A stretch of 32,460 bases of DNA from Betaproteobacteria bacterium. GTDB lineage: Bacteria > Pseudomonadota > Gammaproteobacteria > Burkholderiales > Burkholderiaceae_C. How positions within the stretch are numbered: position 1 is the first letter of the stretch; the number at the start of each line of letters is the position of its first letter. The stretch is taken from positions 1 to 32,460 of the forward strand of contig RGQD01000015.1 in NCBI GenBank assembly GCA_010030205.1, given 5' to 3'. The position numbers and the translations under genes were made by a program. Below are positions 11,587 through 21,209 of the stretch, one piece after another. Under the pieces are notes generated by a model that worked only from the letters and a program-made list of their open reading frames with translations, was not told the DNA's origin and searched no databases.

Positions 11587-11912
11587 TCAGGCGGCCAGTT
11601 CGGCCTTGGCCAGCTCGATATCGATGCGCTCCGCCGCATCGGCTGTTTCGCAGGCGGCCGCCCTGGATAGCCTGCGCCTTGTTGGCCAGTGTGATCCTGC
11701 GCCGCCGATCCTGGTCCCGGTCTCATGCGCTTGCTAAAACTCGCCGGCATGAGATGTGCCCAGCTTCGCAGCGGTTCGAGGTCCTGGGGGCAGTCCTCGG
11801 CGTCACCGAGCTGCAGTCTTGGCCAGGATTTCTTCAGCGCTGCGCTGCTGCGACTGTATCGAGAGCTGTCGTATGGAGAGCTGTCGTATGGAAAAGCGGT
11901 CCACTTGGTCAT
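11587..11912 (-). pseudogene. Degraded TPR-family protein gene
   Basis: Reading the minus strand from the ATG at 11910-11912 gives MTKWTAFPYDSS...ALKKSWPRLQLGDAED, the N-terminus of a betaproteobacterial tetratricopeptide-repeat protein as I remember the family (MAKWTPFPY..., ALKKxWxRLHAGDAE). Frames then shift: HAGEF, an in-frame TAG, QAHE...RIGGAG, then ITLANKAQAI in another frame. It ends in the family-like tail ADAAERIDIELAKAELAA and TGA at 11587-11589. The central TPR region (well over 100 residues) is missing. A 15-bp tandem duplication repeats the N-terminal residues PYDSS. So there is a large internal deletion, several frameshifts and one stop. Family assignment is from memory and needs a search. 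Confidence 0.65.
11861..11890. repeat. Perfect 15-bp tandem duplication
   Basis: GAGAGCTGTCGTATG occurs twice head-to-tail (11861-11875, 11876-11890). It lies in the N-terminal part of the degraded TPR gene, where it duplicates five codons in frame. Confidence 0.95.
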
Positions 11913-11935
11913 TGCCGATCTCCTGGCAGAGGATT

Positions 11936-12706
11936 TCAGTCAGCGCTGCGGTAGGCGCCAGCGATCTCGAACAGGTGCTCGCGAGCCTGCGGCTCCAGGT
12001 AGGGCATCAGCAGGGCCAGCACATGGTAGGCGCCGCGCGATAGCGCTGCTGCCGCGCTCTCGGGTTCGAGCGCGCGGCGCGGATCGCGAACATATTCGAA
12101 GCTCAGCCAGTAGGTGAGCACGACCACCATGCTGCTGGCCACAGGCTCGGCCTCGCGGCGGTCTATGCGCATCGAGTTGCCGCGCGTCAGACCTTCGAAC
12201 ACCTGCTGCACAGCCCGCGACTTGTTCTTCAGCACGAACTGGAAATGGGTCTCTAGCCTGCGGTTCTTGCTGAGCAGGTCGTTGAGGTCGCGGTACAGGA
12301 ATCGGTACTGCCAGATCAACTCGAACAGCATGTGAAAGAACAGCCAGGCGTCCTCTACGTTGCGCACATTGTCGGCAGCCTGCAGCAAGTCGTTCAGGCC
12401 ATGCTCGAACGCCGCGAACAAGGTGTTGATCAGTTCGTCCTTGGCCGGGTAGTGGTAATACAGGTTGCCCGGGCTGATGCCCATCTCGGCCGAAATCAGC
12501 GTGGTGCTGACATTGGGCTCACCAAAGCGGTTGAACAGATCGAGCGTGACTTCGAGGATGCGTTCGGCCGTGCGGCGTGGCTTCTTGACTTGCGACTTAG
12601 GCGTTGATGCTGGCGCCGAATTGGGCGGCTCGCTATTGAGTGCCACCGATTGCAACTCGACGGGTTGTTGCGACGCTTGGTCGCCGGATGGGTTCGTTTC
12701 GCGCAT
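11936..12706 (-). CDS. TetR-family transcriptional regulator
   Basis: DNA-binding repressor type regulator, 256 residues. A polar, low-complexity N-terminal tail (about 1-43, rich in Ser, Pro, Gln) precedes the TetR HTH: RTAERILEVTLDLFNRFGEPNVSTTLISAEMGISPGNLYYHYPAKDELI. The remainder is a helical ligand or dimerisation domain. The longest frame starts at a TTG (12728-12730), but the ATG at 12704-12706 is preferred. It is divergent from the ABC transporter pair 67 bases away, with an inverted repeat over the transporter promoter. It may therefore regulate the exporter and itself; ligand unknown. Confidence 0.85.
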   Translation of the reverse strand: MRETNPSGDQASQQPVELQSVALNSEPPNSAPASTPKSQVKKPRRTAERILEVTLDLFNRFGEPNVSTTLISAEMGISPGNLYYHYPAKDELINTLFAAFEHGLNDLLQAADNVRNVEDAWLFFHMLFELIWQYRFLYRDLNDLLSKNRRLETHFQFVLKNKSRAVQQVFEGLTRGNSMRIDRREAEPVASSMVVVLTYWLSFEYVRDPRRALEPESAAAALSRGAYHVLALLMPYLEPQAREHLFEIAGAYRSAD

Positions 12707-12747
12707 GGGGTGGCAGCAATCTAGCACCAAGACACCGGCGCGGGGTT

Positions 12748-12772
12748 GATCTCGCTCCCTACAATCGAGATC
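12748..12772. promoter_or_regulatory. Inverted repeat spanning the -10 box of the ABC operon (candidate operator)
   Basis: GATCTCG (12748-12754) and CGAGATC (12766-12772) form a perfect 7-bp inverted repeat with an 11-base centre. That centre holds TACAAT (12760-12765), a good -10 box. It lies between the divergent TetR gene and the ABC operon, and size and position suit a TetR-type operator. TACAAT ends eight bases before the ATG at 12774, so the transcript may be leaderless. No -35 match is seen. Confidence 0.5.
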
Positions 12773-12773
12773 T

Positions 12774-13729
<956 letters not shown>

Positions 13730-13733
<4 letters not shown>

Positions 13734-14497
13734 TGATCAGCCTGGCGGGCGCGCGAACGCTGTTTTTCAAGGAGTTGCTGCGTTTCTGGAAGGTGGGTTT
13801 CCAGACCGTCGCCGCACCGGTGCTCACAGCGATGATGTACCTGCTGATCTTCGGCCATGTGTTGCAAGGCCGGGTCGAGGTCTTCCCCGGCGTGGGCTAC
13901 ACCAGCTTCCTGGTCCCGGGGCTGGTGATGATGAGCGTGCTGCAGAACGCTTTCGCCAATAGCTCGTCCAGCCTGGTGCAGAGCAAGATCACCGGCAACC
14001 TGGTGTTTTTGCTGCTGTCGCCGCTGTCGCACTGGGCCTGGTTCACGGCCTATGTGGGCGCGAGCGTGGTGCGCGGACTGGCCGTGGGCACAGGAGTGTT
14101 TCTGGTCACGGTGTGGTTCGCACCGCCGGCTTTTGCCCAGCCCTTGTGGATTCTGGTGTTCGCTTTGCTCGGTGCAGGCATGTTGGGTGCGCTGGGCTTG
14201 ATCGCCGGACTGTGGGCCGACAAGTTCGATCAGATGTCGGCGTTCCAGAATTTCATCATCATGCCGATGACTTTCTTGTCAGGTGTTTTCTACTCGGTGC
14301 ATTCGCTGCCCGCCTTCTGGCTCCAGGCCAGCCATCTGAACCCTTTCTTCTACATGATCGACGGCTTCAGATGCGGCTTCTTCGGCACCAGTGATGTGTC
14401 GCCCTGGCTCAGCCTGACGGTGGTGGGCAGCAGCTTCTTGTTGGTCTCGGCGCTGGCACTGCACCTGCTCAAGATCGGCTACAAGCTGCGGCCCTGA
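13730..14497 (+). CDS. ABC-2 type permease (YadH type)
   Basis: Inner-membrane subunit paired with the upstream ATPase. The 255 residues contain about six hydrophobic segments, for example VAAPVLTAMMYLLIFGHVL, FLVPGLVMMSVLQNAF, and LSGVFYSVHSLPAFW near the end. The motif IMPMTFLSGVFY and the C-terminal segment LNPFFYMIDGFRCGFFG are typical of ABC-2 permeases of the YadH/NodJ kind. It starts inside the stop codon of the ATPase gene (ATGA), so the two are coupled. Confidence 0.92.
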
Positions 14498-14545
14498 ACG
14501 CTGCGCGCTGAGGGCTGTGCTGGCCCCTCTGAGATAATCGAGACC

Positions 14546-14812
14546 ATGGCTGACCCTACTGCTGACGACGTGCGTGGCTTCATCGCCGCGGGATTGCCCT
14601 GCGAACATCTGGAGGTCGAAGGCGACGGCCATCACTTCTTTGCCACCATCGTCTCGGCTGAGTTCGCAGGCAAGAGCCGTGTGGCGCGGCATCAGAGGGT
14701 CTACACCGCGCTGGGTGACAGGATGCGGGCACAGATCCACGCGCTGTCGATGAAGACCCTGACCCCTGCCGAATGGGCGGCGTCGCCCGAGGCGCGTCCG
14801 ACCCAACACTGA
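14546..14812 (+). CDS. ibaG: BolA-family protein, IbaG-like
   Basis: Small (88-residue) BolA-fold protein; relatives bind Fe-S clusters together with monothiol glutaredoxins. Visible signature: EVEGDGHHFFATIVSAEFAGKSRVARHQRVYTALGDRM, then IHALSMKTLTPAEW. It sits directly before murA, the same neighbourhood as ibaG-murA in E. coli, which favours the IbaG subgroup. A GATAAT box (14533-14538) ends seven bases before the ATG, so a leaderless transcript is possible. Confidence 0.88.
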   Translation: MADPTADDVRGFIAAGLPCEHLEVEGDGHHFFATIVSAEFAGKSRVARHQRVYTALGDRMRAQIHALSMKTLTPAEWAASPEARPTQH

Positions 14813-14884
14813 CAAGCCGCAGCGCGGGTAGCCCTTGGCGCGAGCGCCCGGTCCCGCGAGCAGCGCTGAACCTGAGCCTGATTC

Positions 14885-16156
14885 TTGGACAAACTCCTGA
14901 TACGTGGTGGCCGCCGTCTGAACGGCCAAGTGCCGATTGCCGGCGCCAAGAACGCGGCCTTGCCAGAACTCTGCGCCGCGCTGCTGGTAGACCAGCCGGT
15001 GCTGCTGCACAACGTGCCGCAGCTGCAGGACGTCTCGACGATGCTCAGGCTGTTGCGGAGCATGGGTGTGGTCGCCGAGCGATCGGCCAGCGACGCGGTC
15101 TCATTGGACGCCAGCCAGATCACGGCGCCCGAAGCGCCCTACGATCTGGTCAAGACCATGCGCGCTGCGATCCTGGTGCTGGGCCCGCTGCTCGCGCGCT
15201 GTGGACATGCGAGGGTGTCGCTGCCCGGAGGCTGCGCGATCGGCTCTCGGCCGGTCGACCAGCACATCAAGGGCTTGCAGGCGATGGGTGCCGAGATCAG
15301 CGTCGAGCACGGTTACATCCTGGCCAAGACCGCTCGCTTGCACGGGGCCCGCATCACCACCGACATGGTCACGGTGACCGGTACTGAGAACCTGATGATG
15401 GCCGCCACGCTGGCCGATGGTGAGACCTTGCTCGATAACGCGGCCCAGGAGCCCGAAATCGGCGATCTGGCCGAACTGTTGATTGCGATGGGTGCGCGCA
15501 TCGAAGGCCATGGCAGCAGCCGAATTCGGATCCAGGGCGTGGATCGGCTGCATTCGCCGATCGCGCCGCACCGCATCCTGCCCGACCGGATCGAGGCCGG
15601 CACCTACCTGTGCGCGGTGGCTGCTGCCGGTGGCGACGTGACCTTGCTCGGTGCCGATGCACAACACCTTGAAGCGGTGATCGACAAGCTGCGCGACACT
15701 GGCGCGACGATCGCCCACGGTGCCGAGGCGGGTCAGGGCTGGATCCGCGTGCAGGCCGGTGGCAGGCCGCGTGCGGTGGGTTTTCGCACCAGCGAGTACC
15801 CGGCTTTTCCCACCGACATGCAGGCCCAGTTCATGGCCGTCGACTGCATTGCCGAGGGTGTGGCACGGATCAGCGAGACGATTTTCGAAAACCGGTTCAT
15901 GCATGTCAACGAGCTGGTCCGCTTGGGTGCGCGGATCGAGGTCGATGGCCACACCGCGCTGGTCACTGGCGTGCCCGCCTTGTCTGGCGCCACGGTGATG
16001 GCCACCGATTTGCGCGCATCGGCCAGCTTGGTGATCGCCGGTCTGGTGGCCAAGGGTGAGACCTTGGTCGACCGGATCTACCACCTCGATCGCGGCTACG
16101 ACCGGATGGAAGCCAAGCTGCGCGCCATTGGCGCCGACATCGAAAGACTCAAATGA
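14885..16156 (+). CDS. murA: UDP-N-acetylglucosamine 1-carboxyvinyltransferase MurA
   Basis: First committed step of peptidoglycan synthesis: transfer of enolpyruvate from PEP to UDP-GlcNAc in the cytoplasm. The 423-residue product starts [14 protein letters not shown] and has K23-N24 in [10 protein letters not shown]. The catalytic cysteine is in [14 protein letters not shown] (C117), so it is the fosfomycin-sensitive Cys type. The start is a TTG at 14885-14887, because a stop codon lies two codons upstream and the family N-terminus aligns there. Its stop overlaps hisG (ATGA). Confidence 0.97.
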   Translation: MDKLLIRGGRRLNGQVPIAGAKNAALPELCAALLVDQPVLLHNVPQLQDVSTMLRLLRSMGVVAERSASDAVSLDASQITAPEAPYDLVKTMRAAILVLGPLLARCGHARVSLPGGCAIGSRPVDQHIKGLQAMGAEISVEHGYILAKTARLHGARITTDMVTVTGTENLMMAATLADGETLLDNAAQEPEIGDLAELLIAMGARIEGHGSSRIRIQGVDRLHSPIAPHRILPDRIEAGTYLCAVAAAGGDVTLLGADAQHLEAVIDKLRDTGATIAHGAEAGQGWIRVQAGGRPRAVGFRTSEYPAFPTDMQAQFMAVDCIAEGVARISETIFENRFMHVNELVRLGARIEVDGHTALVTGVPALSGATVMATDLRASASLVIAGLVAKGETLVDRIYHLDRGYDRMEAKLRAIGADIERLK

Positions 16157-16839
16157 CGAACGCGACCGCGGCGATCACGCTGGCGCTGTCCAAGGGTCGA
16201 ATCTTCGACGACTCGCTGCCGCTGCTGGCTGCGGCCGGCATCGAGGTGCTGGACGATCCTGAGAAGAGCCGCAAGCTGATCCTGCGCACCAGCCGACCCG
16301 ATGTGCGGGTGGTGCTGGTTCGGGCCAGCGATGTGCCGACCTATGTCGAGCACGGTGGTGCTGACCTGGGGGTCGCGGGCCTGGACGTGCTGCTCGAGCA
16401 CGGTGCCGAGTGGGCGGGCGGGCAGGGCGCTGCGGCCTTGAGCGGGCTGTACATGCCGGTGGATCTGAAGATCGCGCGTTGCCGGATGAGCGTGGCCACC
16501 CGCGCCGACTTCGATTACGCAGCCGCCGTCAAACAGGGCTCGCGCATCCGCGTGGCCAGCAAATACACCCACATCGCGCGCCAGCACTTTGCCGACAAAG
16601 GCGTCCACGTCGACCTGATCAAGCTCTACGGCTCGATGGAGTTGGCGCCGCTGACCGGCTTGGCCGACGCGATCGTCGACCTGGTCTCGACCGGCAGCAC
16701 GCTCAAGGCCAACCACTTGGTCGAGGTCGAACGCATCATGGACATCAGCGCGCGCCTGGTGGTCAACCAGGCGGCCTTGAAGCTCAAGCGCGAGCCTATG
16801 CGCAGGCTGATCGATGCGTTCGCCCGCGCCGCAGGCTGA
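16153..16839 (+). CDS. hisG: ATP phosphoribosyltransferase HisG, short form
   Basis: First step of histidine synthesis, joining ATP and PRPP. At 228 residues it is the short form, which lacks the regulatory domain and needs HisZ as partner (not in the window). Motifs: [18 protein letters not shown] at the N-terminus, [13 protein letters not shown], and the PRPP loop [12 protein letters not shown]. Its ATG overlaps the murA stop, a conserved coupling in Burkholderiales. Confidence 0.97.
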   Translation: MTNATAAITLALSKGRIFDDSLPLLAAAGIEVLDDPEKSRKLILRTSRPDVRVVLVRASDVPTYVEHGGADLGVAGLDVLLEHGAEWAGGQGAAALSGLYMPVDLKIARCRMSVATRADFDYAAAVKQGSRIRVASKYTHIARQHFADKGVHVDLIKLYGSMELAPLTGLADAIVDLVSTGSTLKANHLVEVERIMDISARLVVNQAALKLKREPMRRLIDAFARAAG

Positions 16840-16869
16840 TCCGCCGTCATACTTCGACCCCGCCCCGCC

Positions 16870-18183
16870 ATGCCCGACATCCGCCAACTCAGCACCGCCA
16901 GCGCCGATTTCGAAGCCGAATTCCAGCGCGTGCTGCACTGGTCGGCCGAGACCGACGATGCGATCGAGCAGCGTGTGGCCGAGATACTGGCCGATGTTCG
17001 AATCCGAGGCGATGCCGCCCTGCTCGACTTCACCGCCCGCTTCGACGGTCTGAACGCGGCCAGCATGGCCGAACTGGAACTCACACGCGACGAACTGCAG
17101 CGCGCCTTCGACGCGATCACGCCGGCCCAACGCAGCGCGCTGCAAGCTGCTGCCGAGCGCGTGCGCAGCTACCACCAACACCAGCTCCAGGCCTGTGGCC
17201 TGAGCTGGCAGTATCGCGACGAAGATGGCACGCTGCTGGGTCAGAAGGTCACGCCGTTGGATCGGGTGGGTATCTACGTGCCTGGCGGCAAGGCGGCATA
17301 TCCCTCGTCGGTGCTGATGAACGCGATCCCCGCCCATGTCGCCGGGGTCGGCGAGATCATCATGGTGGTGCCCACGCCCAGAGGCGAGAAGAACCCGCTG
17401 GTGCTGGCTGCGGCCTACGTGGCGGGTGTGACCCGCGTCTTCACCGTTGGCGGTGCACAGGCGGTGGCCTCGCTGGCCTACGGCACGGCCACGGTGCCCA
17501 GGGTCGACAAGATCACGGGTCCAGGCAACGCCTATGTTGCGGCAGCCAAGCGGCGTGTCTTCGGCCGGGTCGGTATCGACATGATCGCCGGCCCTAGCGA
17601 GATCCTGGTGCTGGCCGACGGCACGACGCCACCCGATTGGGTCGCGATGGACATGTTCAGCCAGGCTGAGCACGACGAACTCGCGCAGTCCATCCTGCTC
17701 AGCCCCGACGCGGTCTACATCGCGCAGGTCAAGGCTTCGATCGACCGGCTGCTGCCCGGCATGCCGCGCCGTGAGGTGATCCAGGCCTCACTGTCGGGCC
17801 GCGGCGCGCTGATCCACACCCGGTCTATGGACGAGGCCTGCGAGATCAGCAACCGCATCGCGCCCGAGCATCTGGAGGTCAGCTCGGCCGACCCGCAGCG
17901 CTGGGAGCCCAAGCTGCGCCATGCGGGGGCTATCTTCCTGGGCGCCTGGACCAGCGAGAGCCTGGGCGACTACTGCGCCGGACCCAACCATGTGCTGCCG
18001 ACCTCGGGCACCGCACGTTTCTCGTCACCGTTGGGTGTCTATGACTTCCAGAAGCGCAGCAGCCTGATCGAAGTCAGCCAAGCCGGTGCCCAGGTGTTGG
18101 GGCCGATCGCCGCCGAACTGGCCTACGGCGAAGGGCTGCATGCGCATGCCTTGGCCGCGCAGATGAGGCTCAAGCCGGTTTGA
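16870..18183 (+). CDS. hisD: Histidinol dehydrogenase HisD
   Basis: Zinc enzyme making the last two NAD-dependent oxidations from histidinol to histidine. The 437-residue product has the family signature [31 protein letters not shown], the region [15 protein letters not shown] with zinc and catalytic residues, and the catalytic pair in APEHLEV. It starts 30 bases after hisG. The expected next gene of the histidine operon, hisC, does not follow; after 18183 the sequence turns into non-coding DNA and a pseudogene. Confidence 0.97.
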   Translation: MPDIRQLSTASADFEAEFQRVLHWSAETDDAIEQRVAEILADVRIRGDAALLDFTARFDGLNAASMAELELTRDELQRAFDAITPAQRSALQAAAERVRSYHQHQLQACGLSWQYRDEDGTLLGQKVTPLDRVGIYVPGGKAAYPSSVLMNAIPAHVAGVGEIIMVVPTPRGEKNPLVLAAAYVAGVTRVFTVGGAQAVASLAYGTATVPRVDKITGPGNAYVAAAKRRVFGRVGIDMIAGPSEILVLADGTTPPDWVAMDMFSQAEHDELAQSILLSPDAVYIAQVKASIDRLLPGMPRREVIQASLSGRGALIHTRSMDEACEISNRIAPEHLEVSSADPQRWEPKLRHAGAIFLGAWTSESLGDYCAGPNHVLPTSGTARFSSPLGVYDFQKRSSLIEVSQAGAQVLGPIAAELAYGEGLHAHALAAQMRLKPV

Positions 18184-18327
18184 GCGGTGGCTGACGCACA
18201 GGCGCCGAGGTCAAGAAGGCATCGGTGAAGCACAGCCCTTCCCAGGCCCCGGGTTTGTCACCAGGAAGCGAATTCTCGGTCACAAGTTTTTTGGCATGAG
18301 GCGCTGAGCGCATGGACTGGGCCCCAT

Positions 18328-18494
18328 TTAAAGCTGATCCAGCAGACGGCTGTGCTGCTGTCGATCGGCGGGTTCCTGGCGCGTGGCCTGGGCTCATTGT
18401 GGGTCGCCGCATGGGTGCGCAGCCATGCGGCGCGAACATGGCGCATCTGATCGATTCGTGCTTGCTGGCCTGGGGGCGAGCCCTGTCTGTTTGA
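18328..18494 (+). pseudogene. SirB2-family membrane protein relic
   Basis: In frame from 18328 the sequence reads LKLIQQTAVLLSIGGFLARG then GSLWVAAWVRSHAART, and hits TGA at 18448-18450. In the neighbouring frame it continues AHLIDSCLLAWGRALSV to TGA at 18492-18494. Joined by a frameshift, this resembles the first half of a SirB2-type membrane protein (KLIHQTAV..SGFFLRG...AWVRSRAARTLPHVIDT..LLSA, from memory). The start codon is lost (TTTAAAG where ATGAAG is expected) and the second half is absent. The flanking parts of this gap (18184-18327 and 18495-18630) show no other gene I can support. Confidence 0.5.
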
Positions 18495-18630
18495 CGCCGG
18501 GTGCCCTTGCCGATCGTCGGCGTACTCGTCGGCCGCTGCCGCGCCACAATGCGGGCGATGACCGGCCTGGCGGCAGGCTCGCGCCGAAGGCGTGTCATGT
18601 CCAACGACCGACCCAACTCGGAGATCCACG

Positions 18631-20388
18631 ATGTCCACTGACTCCCGGCCCGACGCCATCCATCCCGACCAGGCCAGCGGCGGCATGGCCAAGGGCTTGA
18701 CCAATTACGGTGACCGTGGCTTCTCGCTGTTCCTGCGCAAGGCCTTTATCAAGGGTGCGGGCTACACCGATCAGGCGCTTGACAAGCCGGTGATCGGCAT
18801 CACCAACACCGGCAGCGCTTACAACCCTTGCCACGGCAACATGCCGCAGCTGATGGAAGCCGTCAAGCGCGGCGTGATGCTGGCCGGCGGACTGCCGATG
18901 GACTTTCCGACGATCTCGATCCACGAGAGCTTCGCGCAGCCCACCAGCATGATGACGCGCAACCTGATGTCGATGGACACCGAGGAGATGATCCTGGGCC
19001 AGCCGATGGACGCGGTGGTGCTGATCGGTGGCTGCGACAAGACCGTGCCGGCACAACTGATGGGCGCGGCATCGGCCGGTATCCCGGCGATCCAGCTCGT
19101 CACCGGATCGATGCTGACCGGCTCGCACCGCGGCGAGCGTGTCGGCGCCTGCACCGACTGTCGGCGCTACTGGGGGCGTTTCCGCGCCGGCGAGATCGAT
19201 GCTGAGGAAGTGGCGGGCGTCAACAACCAGCTGGTGGCGAGCGTGGGCACCTGCTCGGTGATGGGCACGGCCAGCACCATGGCCTGCATAGCCGAGGCAC
19301 TGGGCATGACGGTGCCGGGGGGCGCGTCGCCGCCGGCCGTCACCGCCGACCGCATCCGGGTCGCCGAGATGACCGGCACACAGGCGGTGCAGATGGCGCG
19401 CGACCGGCTGACGATCGACAAGGTGCTCACGGCCGAGGCTTTCGAGAACGCGATGCGCGTGCTGCTGGCCATTGGCGGCTCGACCAATTGCATCATCCAT
19501 CTGACGGCGATTGCCGGTCGCATGGGTTTTGAGGTCGACTTGAAGGCGCTCGACCGCATGGGCGCGCAAACGCCGGTGCTGCTCGACCTGAAGCCCTCGG
19601 GCCAACACTATATGGAGGACTTCCACGCTGCGGGCGGCATGGCCACGCTGCTGCGCGAGCTCAAGCCCTTGCTGCATCTGGATGCGATGACGGTCACCGG
19701 CCGCACCTTGGGCCAGGAGATGGAGCGCCACCCGGCAGCGTTTGCACAGACTGTGGTTCGCCCGGCGTCCAACCCGATCTACCCGCAAGGCGGCATCGCG
19801 GTGCTGCAGGGCAACCTCGCGCCAGGTGGCGCGATCATCAAGCAGTCGGCGGCCGACCCACGATTGATGGAACATGAAGGCCGGGCAGTGGTGTTCGAGA
19901 ACGTCCAGGACATGGCCGAGCGCATCGACTCAGCGGATCTAGACGTCACCGCCGAGGACATCATCGTGCTCAAGAACATCGGCCCCAAGGGCGCCCCGGG
20001 CATGCCCGAAGCCGGCTACATCCCGATCCCGCTCAAGCTTGCGCGTCAGGGCGTGAAAGACATCGTGCGGGTCTCCGATGGCCGCATGAGCGGCACGGCA
20101 TTCGGCACCATCGTGCTGCACGTCACGCCCGAGGCGGCGATCGGCGGGCCGCTGGCCCAGGTGCGCAATGGCGACCGCATCCGGCTGTCGGTGGCAGCGC
20201 GGGCCATTGATGTGCTGATCAGCGACGATGAACTGGCGCTGCGCCAAGCTCAAAATCCGGTGGTCGAGCCGACCGCGCCGCGCGGCTACCGCAAGCTCTT
20301 TCTGCAGACCGTCACACAGGCCGACCAGGGCGTCGATTTCGATTTCCTGCGTGCCGAGGCCATGCATGCAAGCTTGCCCAGGACCTGA
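18631..20388 (+). CDS. IlvD/Edd-family dehydratase (sugar-acid type)
   Basis: Iron-sulfur dehydratase converting a 2,3-dihydroxy acid into a 2-keto-3-deoxy acid. The 585 residues contain the three cluster cysteines in NPCHGN (C67), GGCDKTVPAQ (C135) and GTCSVMGTASTM (C208), plus SDGRMSGTAFG near the C-terminus. This cysteine pattern and the overall wording resemble the pentonate/sugar-acid dehydratases rather than biosynthetic IlvD, and no ilv genes are nearby. The ATG at 18631 is chosen over the upstream in-frame ATG at 18592 because GGAG stands seven bases before it. The gene is followed 36 bases later by an SDR. Substrate unknown. Confidence 0.9.
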   Translation: MSTDSRPDAIHPDQASGGMAKGLTNYGDRGFSLFLRKAFIKGAGYTDQALDKPVIGITNTGSAYNPCHGNMPQLMEAVKRGVMLAGGLPMDFPTISIHESFAQPTSMMTRNLMSMDTEEMILGQPMDAVVLIGGCDKTVPAQLMGAASAGIPAIQLVTGSMLTGSHRGERVGACTDCRRYWGRFRAGEIDAEEVAGVNNQLVASVGTCSVMGTASTMACIAEALGMTVPGGASPPAVTADRIRVAEMTGTQAVQMARDRLTIDKVLTAEAFENAMRVLLAIGGSTNCIIHLTAIAGRMGFEVDLKALDRMGAQTPVLLDLKPSGQHYMEDFHAAGGMATLLRELKPLLHLDAMTVTGRTLGQEMERHPAAFAQTVVRPASNPIYPQGGIAVLQGNLAPGGAIIKQSAADPRLMEHEGRAVVFENVQDMAERIDSADLDVTAEDIIVLKNIGPKGAPGMPEAGYIPIPLKLARQGVKDIVRVSDGRMSGTAFGTIVLHVTPEAAIGGPLAQVRNGDRIRLSVAARAIDVLISDDELALRQAQNPVVEPTAPRGYRKLFLQTVTQADQGVDFDFLRAEAMHASLPRT

Positions 20389-20424
20389 CAGCTCCCCAAC
20401 CCATCACCCTTCCAGGAGAATTCC

Positions 20425-21180
20425 ATGAGCACCCATCACAAGGTGGCCGTCGTCACCGGCGCCGGTACCGGCATAGGCAAGGCGGCGGCACTGGCGCTGT
20501 TGGCCGCCGGTTATCGCGTGGCGCTGGCTGGGCGTCGCTCGGCCATGCTCGAGCAAGCCTTGACCGAGGCCGACGCCGGCGACCGCGCGTTTGCGCTGGC
20601 CACCGACGTCGCTGATGCGAAGCAAGTCGATGCGCTGTTTGCCCAGACCCGGTCCAGGTTCGGCCGCGTCGACCTGCTGTTCAACAACGCCGGTATCAAC
20701 GCGCCTGGGATTGCGTTCGAGGACCTGAGCCTGGAGAAATGGCAGTCCGTCGTCGACATCAACCTCACCGGCATGTTCCTGTGTGCGCAGGCCGCATTTC
20801 GGATCATGAAGGACCAAGACCCGCAAGGCGGCCGCATCATCAACAACGGCTCGATCTCGGCCCATGCGCCGCGCCCTGACTCTGCGCCTTACACCTGCAC
20901 CAAGCACGCGGTCACCGGCCTGACCAAATGCATCTCGCTCGACGGTCGCAAGTACGACATCGCTTGCGGACAGATCGATATCGGCAACGCGCTGTCGGAG
21001 ATCTCCAAGCGCATGTCGGTCGGCGTGAAACAGGCGAACGGGCAGATTGCGATCGAAGCGATGATGGACGTGCAGAAGGTGGCCGACTCCGTGGTTCACA
21101 TGGCGGGTTTGCCGCTTGACACCAACATCCAGTTCCTGACGATCATGGCCACCAAGATGCCTTTCGTCGGACGCGGATGA
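20425..21180 (+). CDS. SDR-family oxidoreductase
   Basis: Short-chain dehydrogenase, 251 residues, Rossmann fold. Cofactor motif [10 protein letters not shown] at the N-terminus, a GRR after the second strand (suggesting NADP(H) preference), NNAG in the middle, and the active site with a serine in [10 protein letters not shown] and YTCTK (Tyr-x-x-x-Lys). An AGGAG box lies eight bases before the ATG. It follows the dehydratase in what looks like a two-gene unit, consistent with oxidising or reducing a hydroxyl on the same acid substrate. Exact reaction cannot be read. Confidence 0.92.
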   Translation: MSTHHKVAVVTGAGTGIGKAAALALLAAGYRVALAGRRSAMLEQALTEADAGDRAFALATDVADAKQVDALFAQTRSRFGRVDLLFNNAGINAPGIAFEDLSLEKWQSVVDINLTGMFLCAQAAFRIMKDQDPQGGRIINNGSISAHAPRPDSAPYTCTKHAVTGLTKCISLDGRKYDIACGQIDIGNALSEISKRMSVGVKQANGQIAIEAMMDVQKVADSVVHMAGLPLDTNIQFLTIMATKMPFVGRG

Positions 21181-21209
21181 TGCCCCAGTGATGACTGGCG
21201 CGTTGCATC

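Noticed and set aside
16096-17673. 525-codon minus-strand open frame opposite hisG and hisD
   Set aside because: It is antisense to two certain genes in high-G+C DNA, has no family motifs and is His/Gln/Arg-rich in the way shadow frames are.
18170-18616. 148-codon minus-strand frame after hisD as a lost regulator
   Set aside because: No helix-turn-helix or other motif seen; part of it is antisense to hisD and to the sirB2-like relic.
18595-19875. 426-codon minus-strand frame opposite the dehydratase gene
   Set aside because: Shadow frame: composition full of His, Arg and Gln, no domains, fully covered by a well-supported dehydratase.
18631-21180. Sulfoquinovose Entner-Doudoroff-type pathway
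   Set aside because: Dehydratase and SDR families fit, but no lactonase, no typical KDSG aldolase and no sulfonate-specific transporter are visible, so a specific assignment is not justified.
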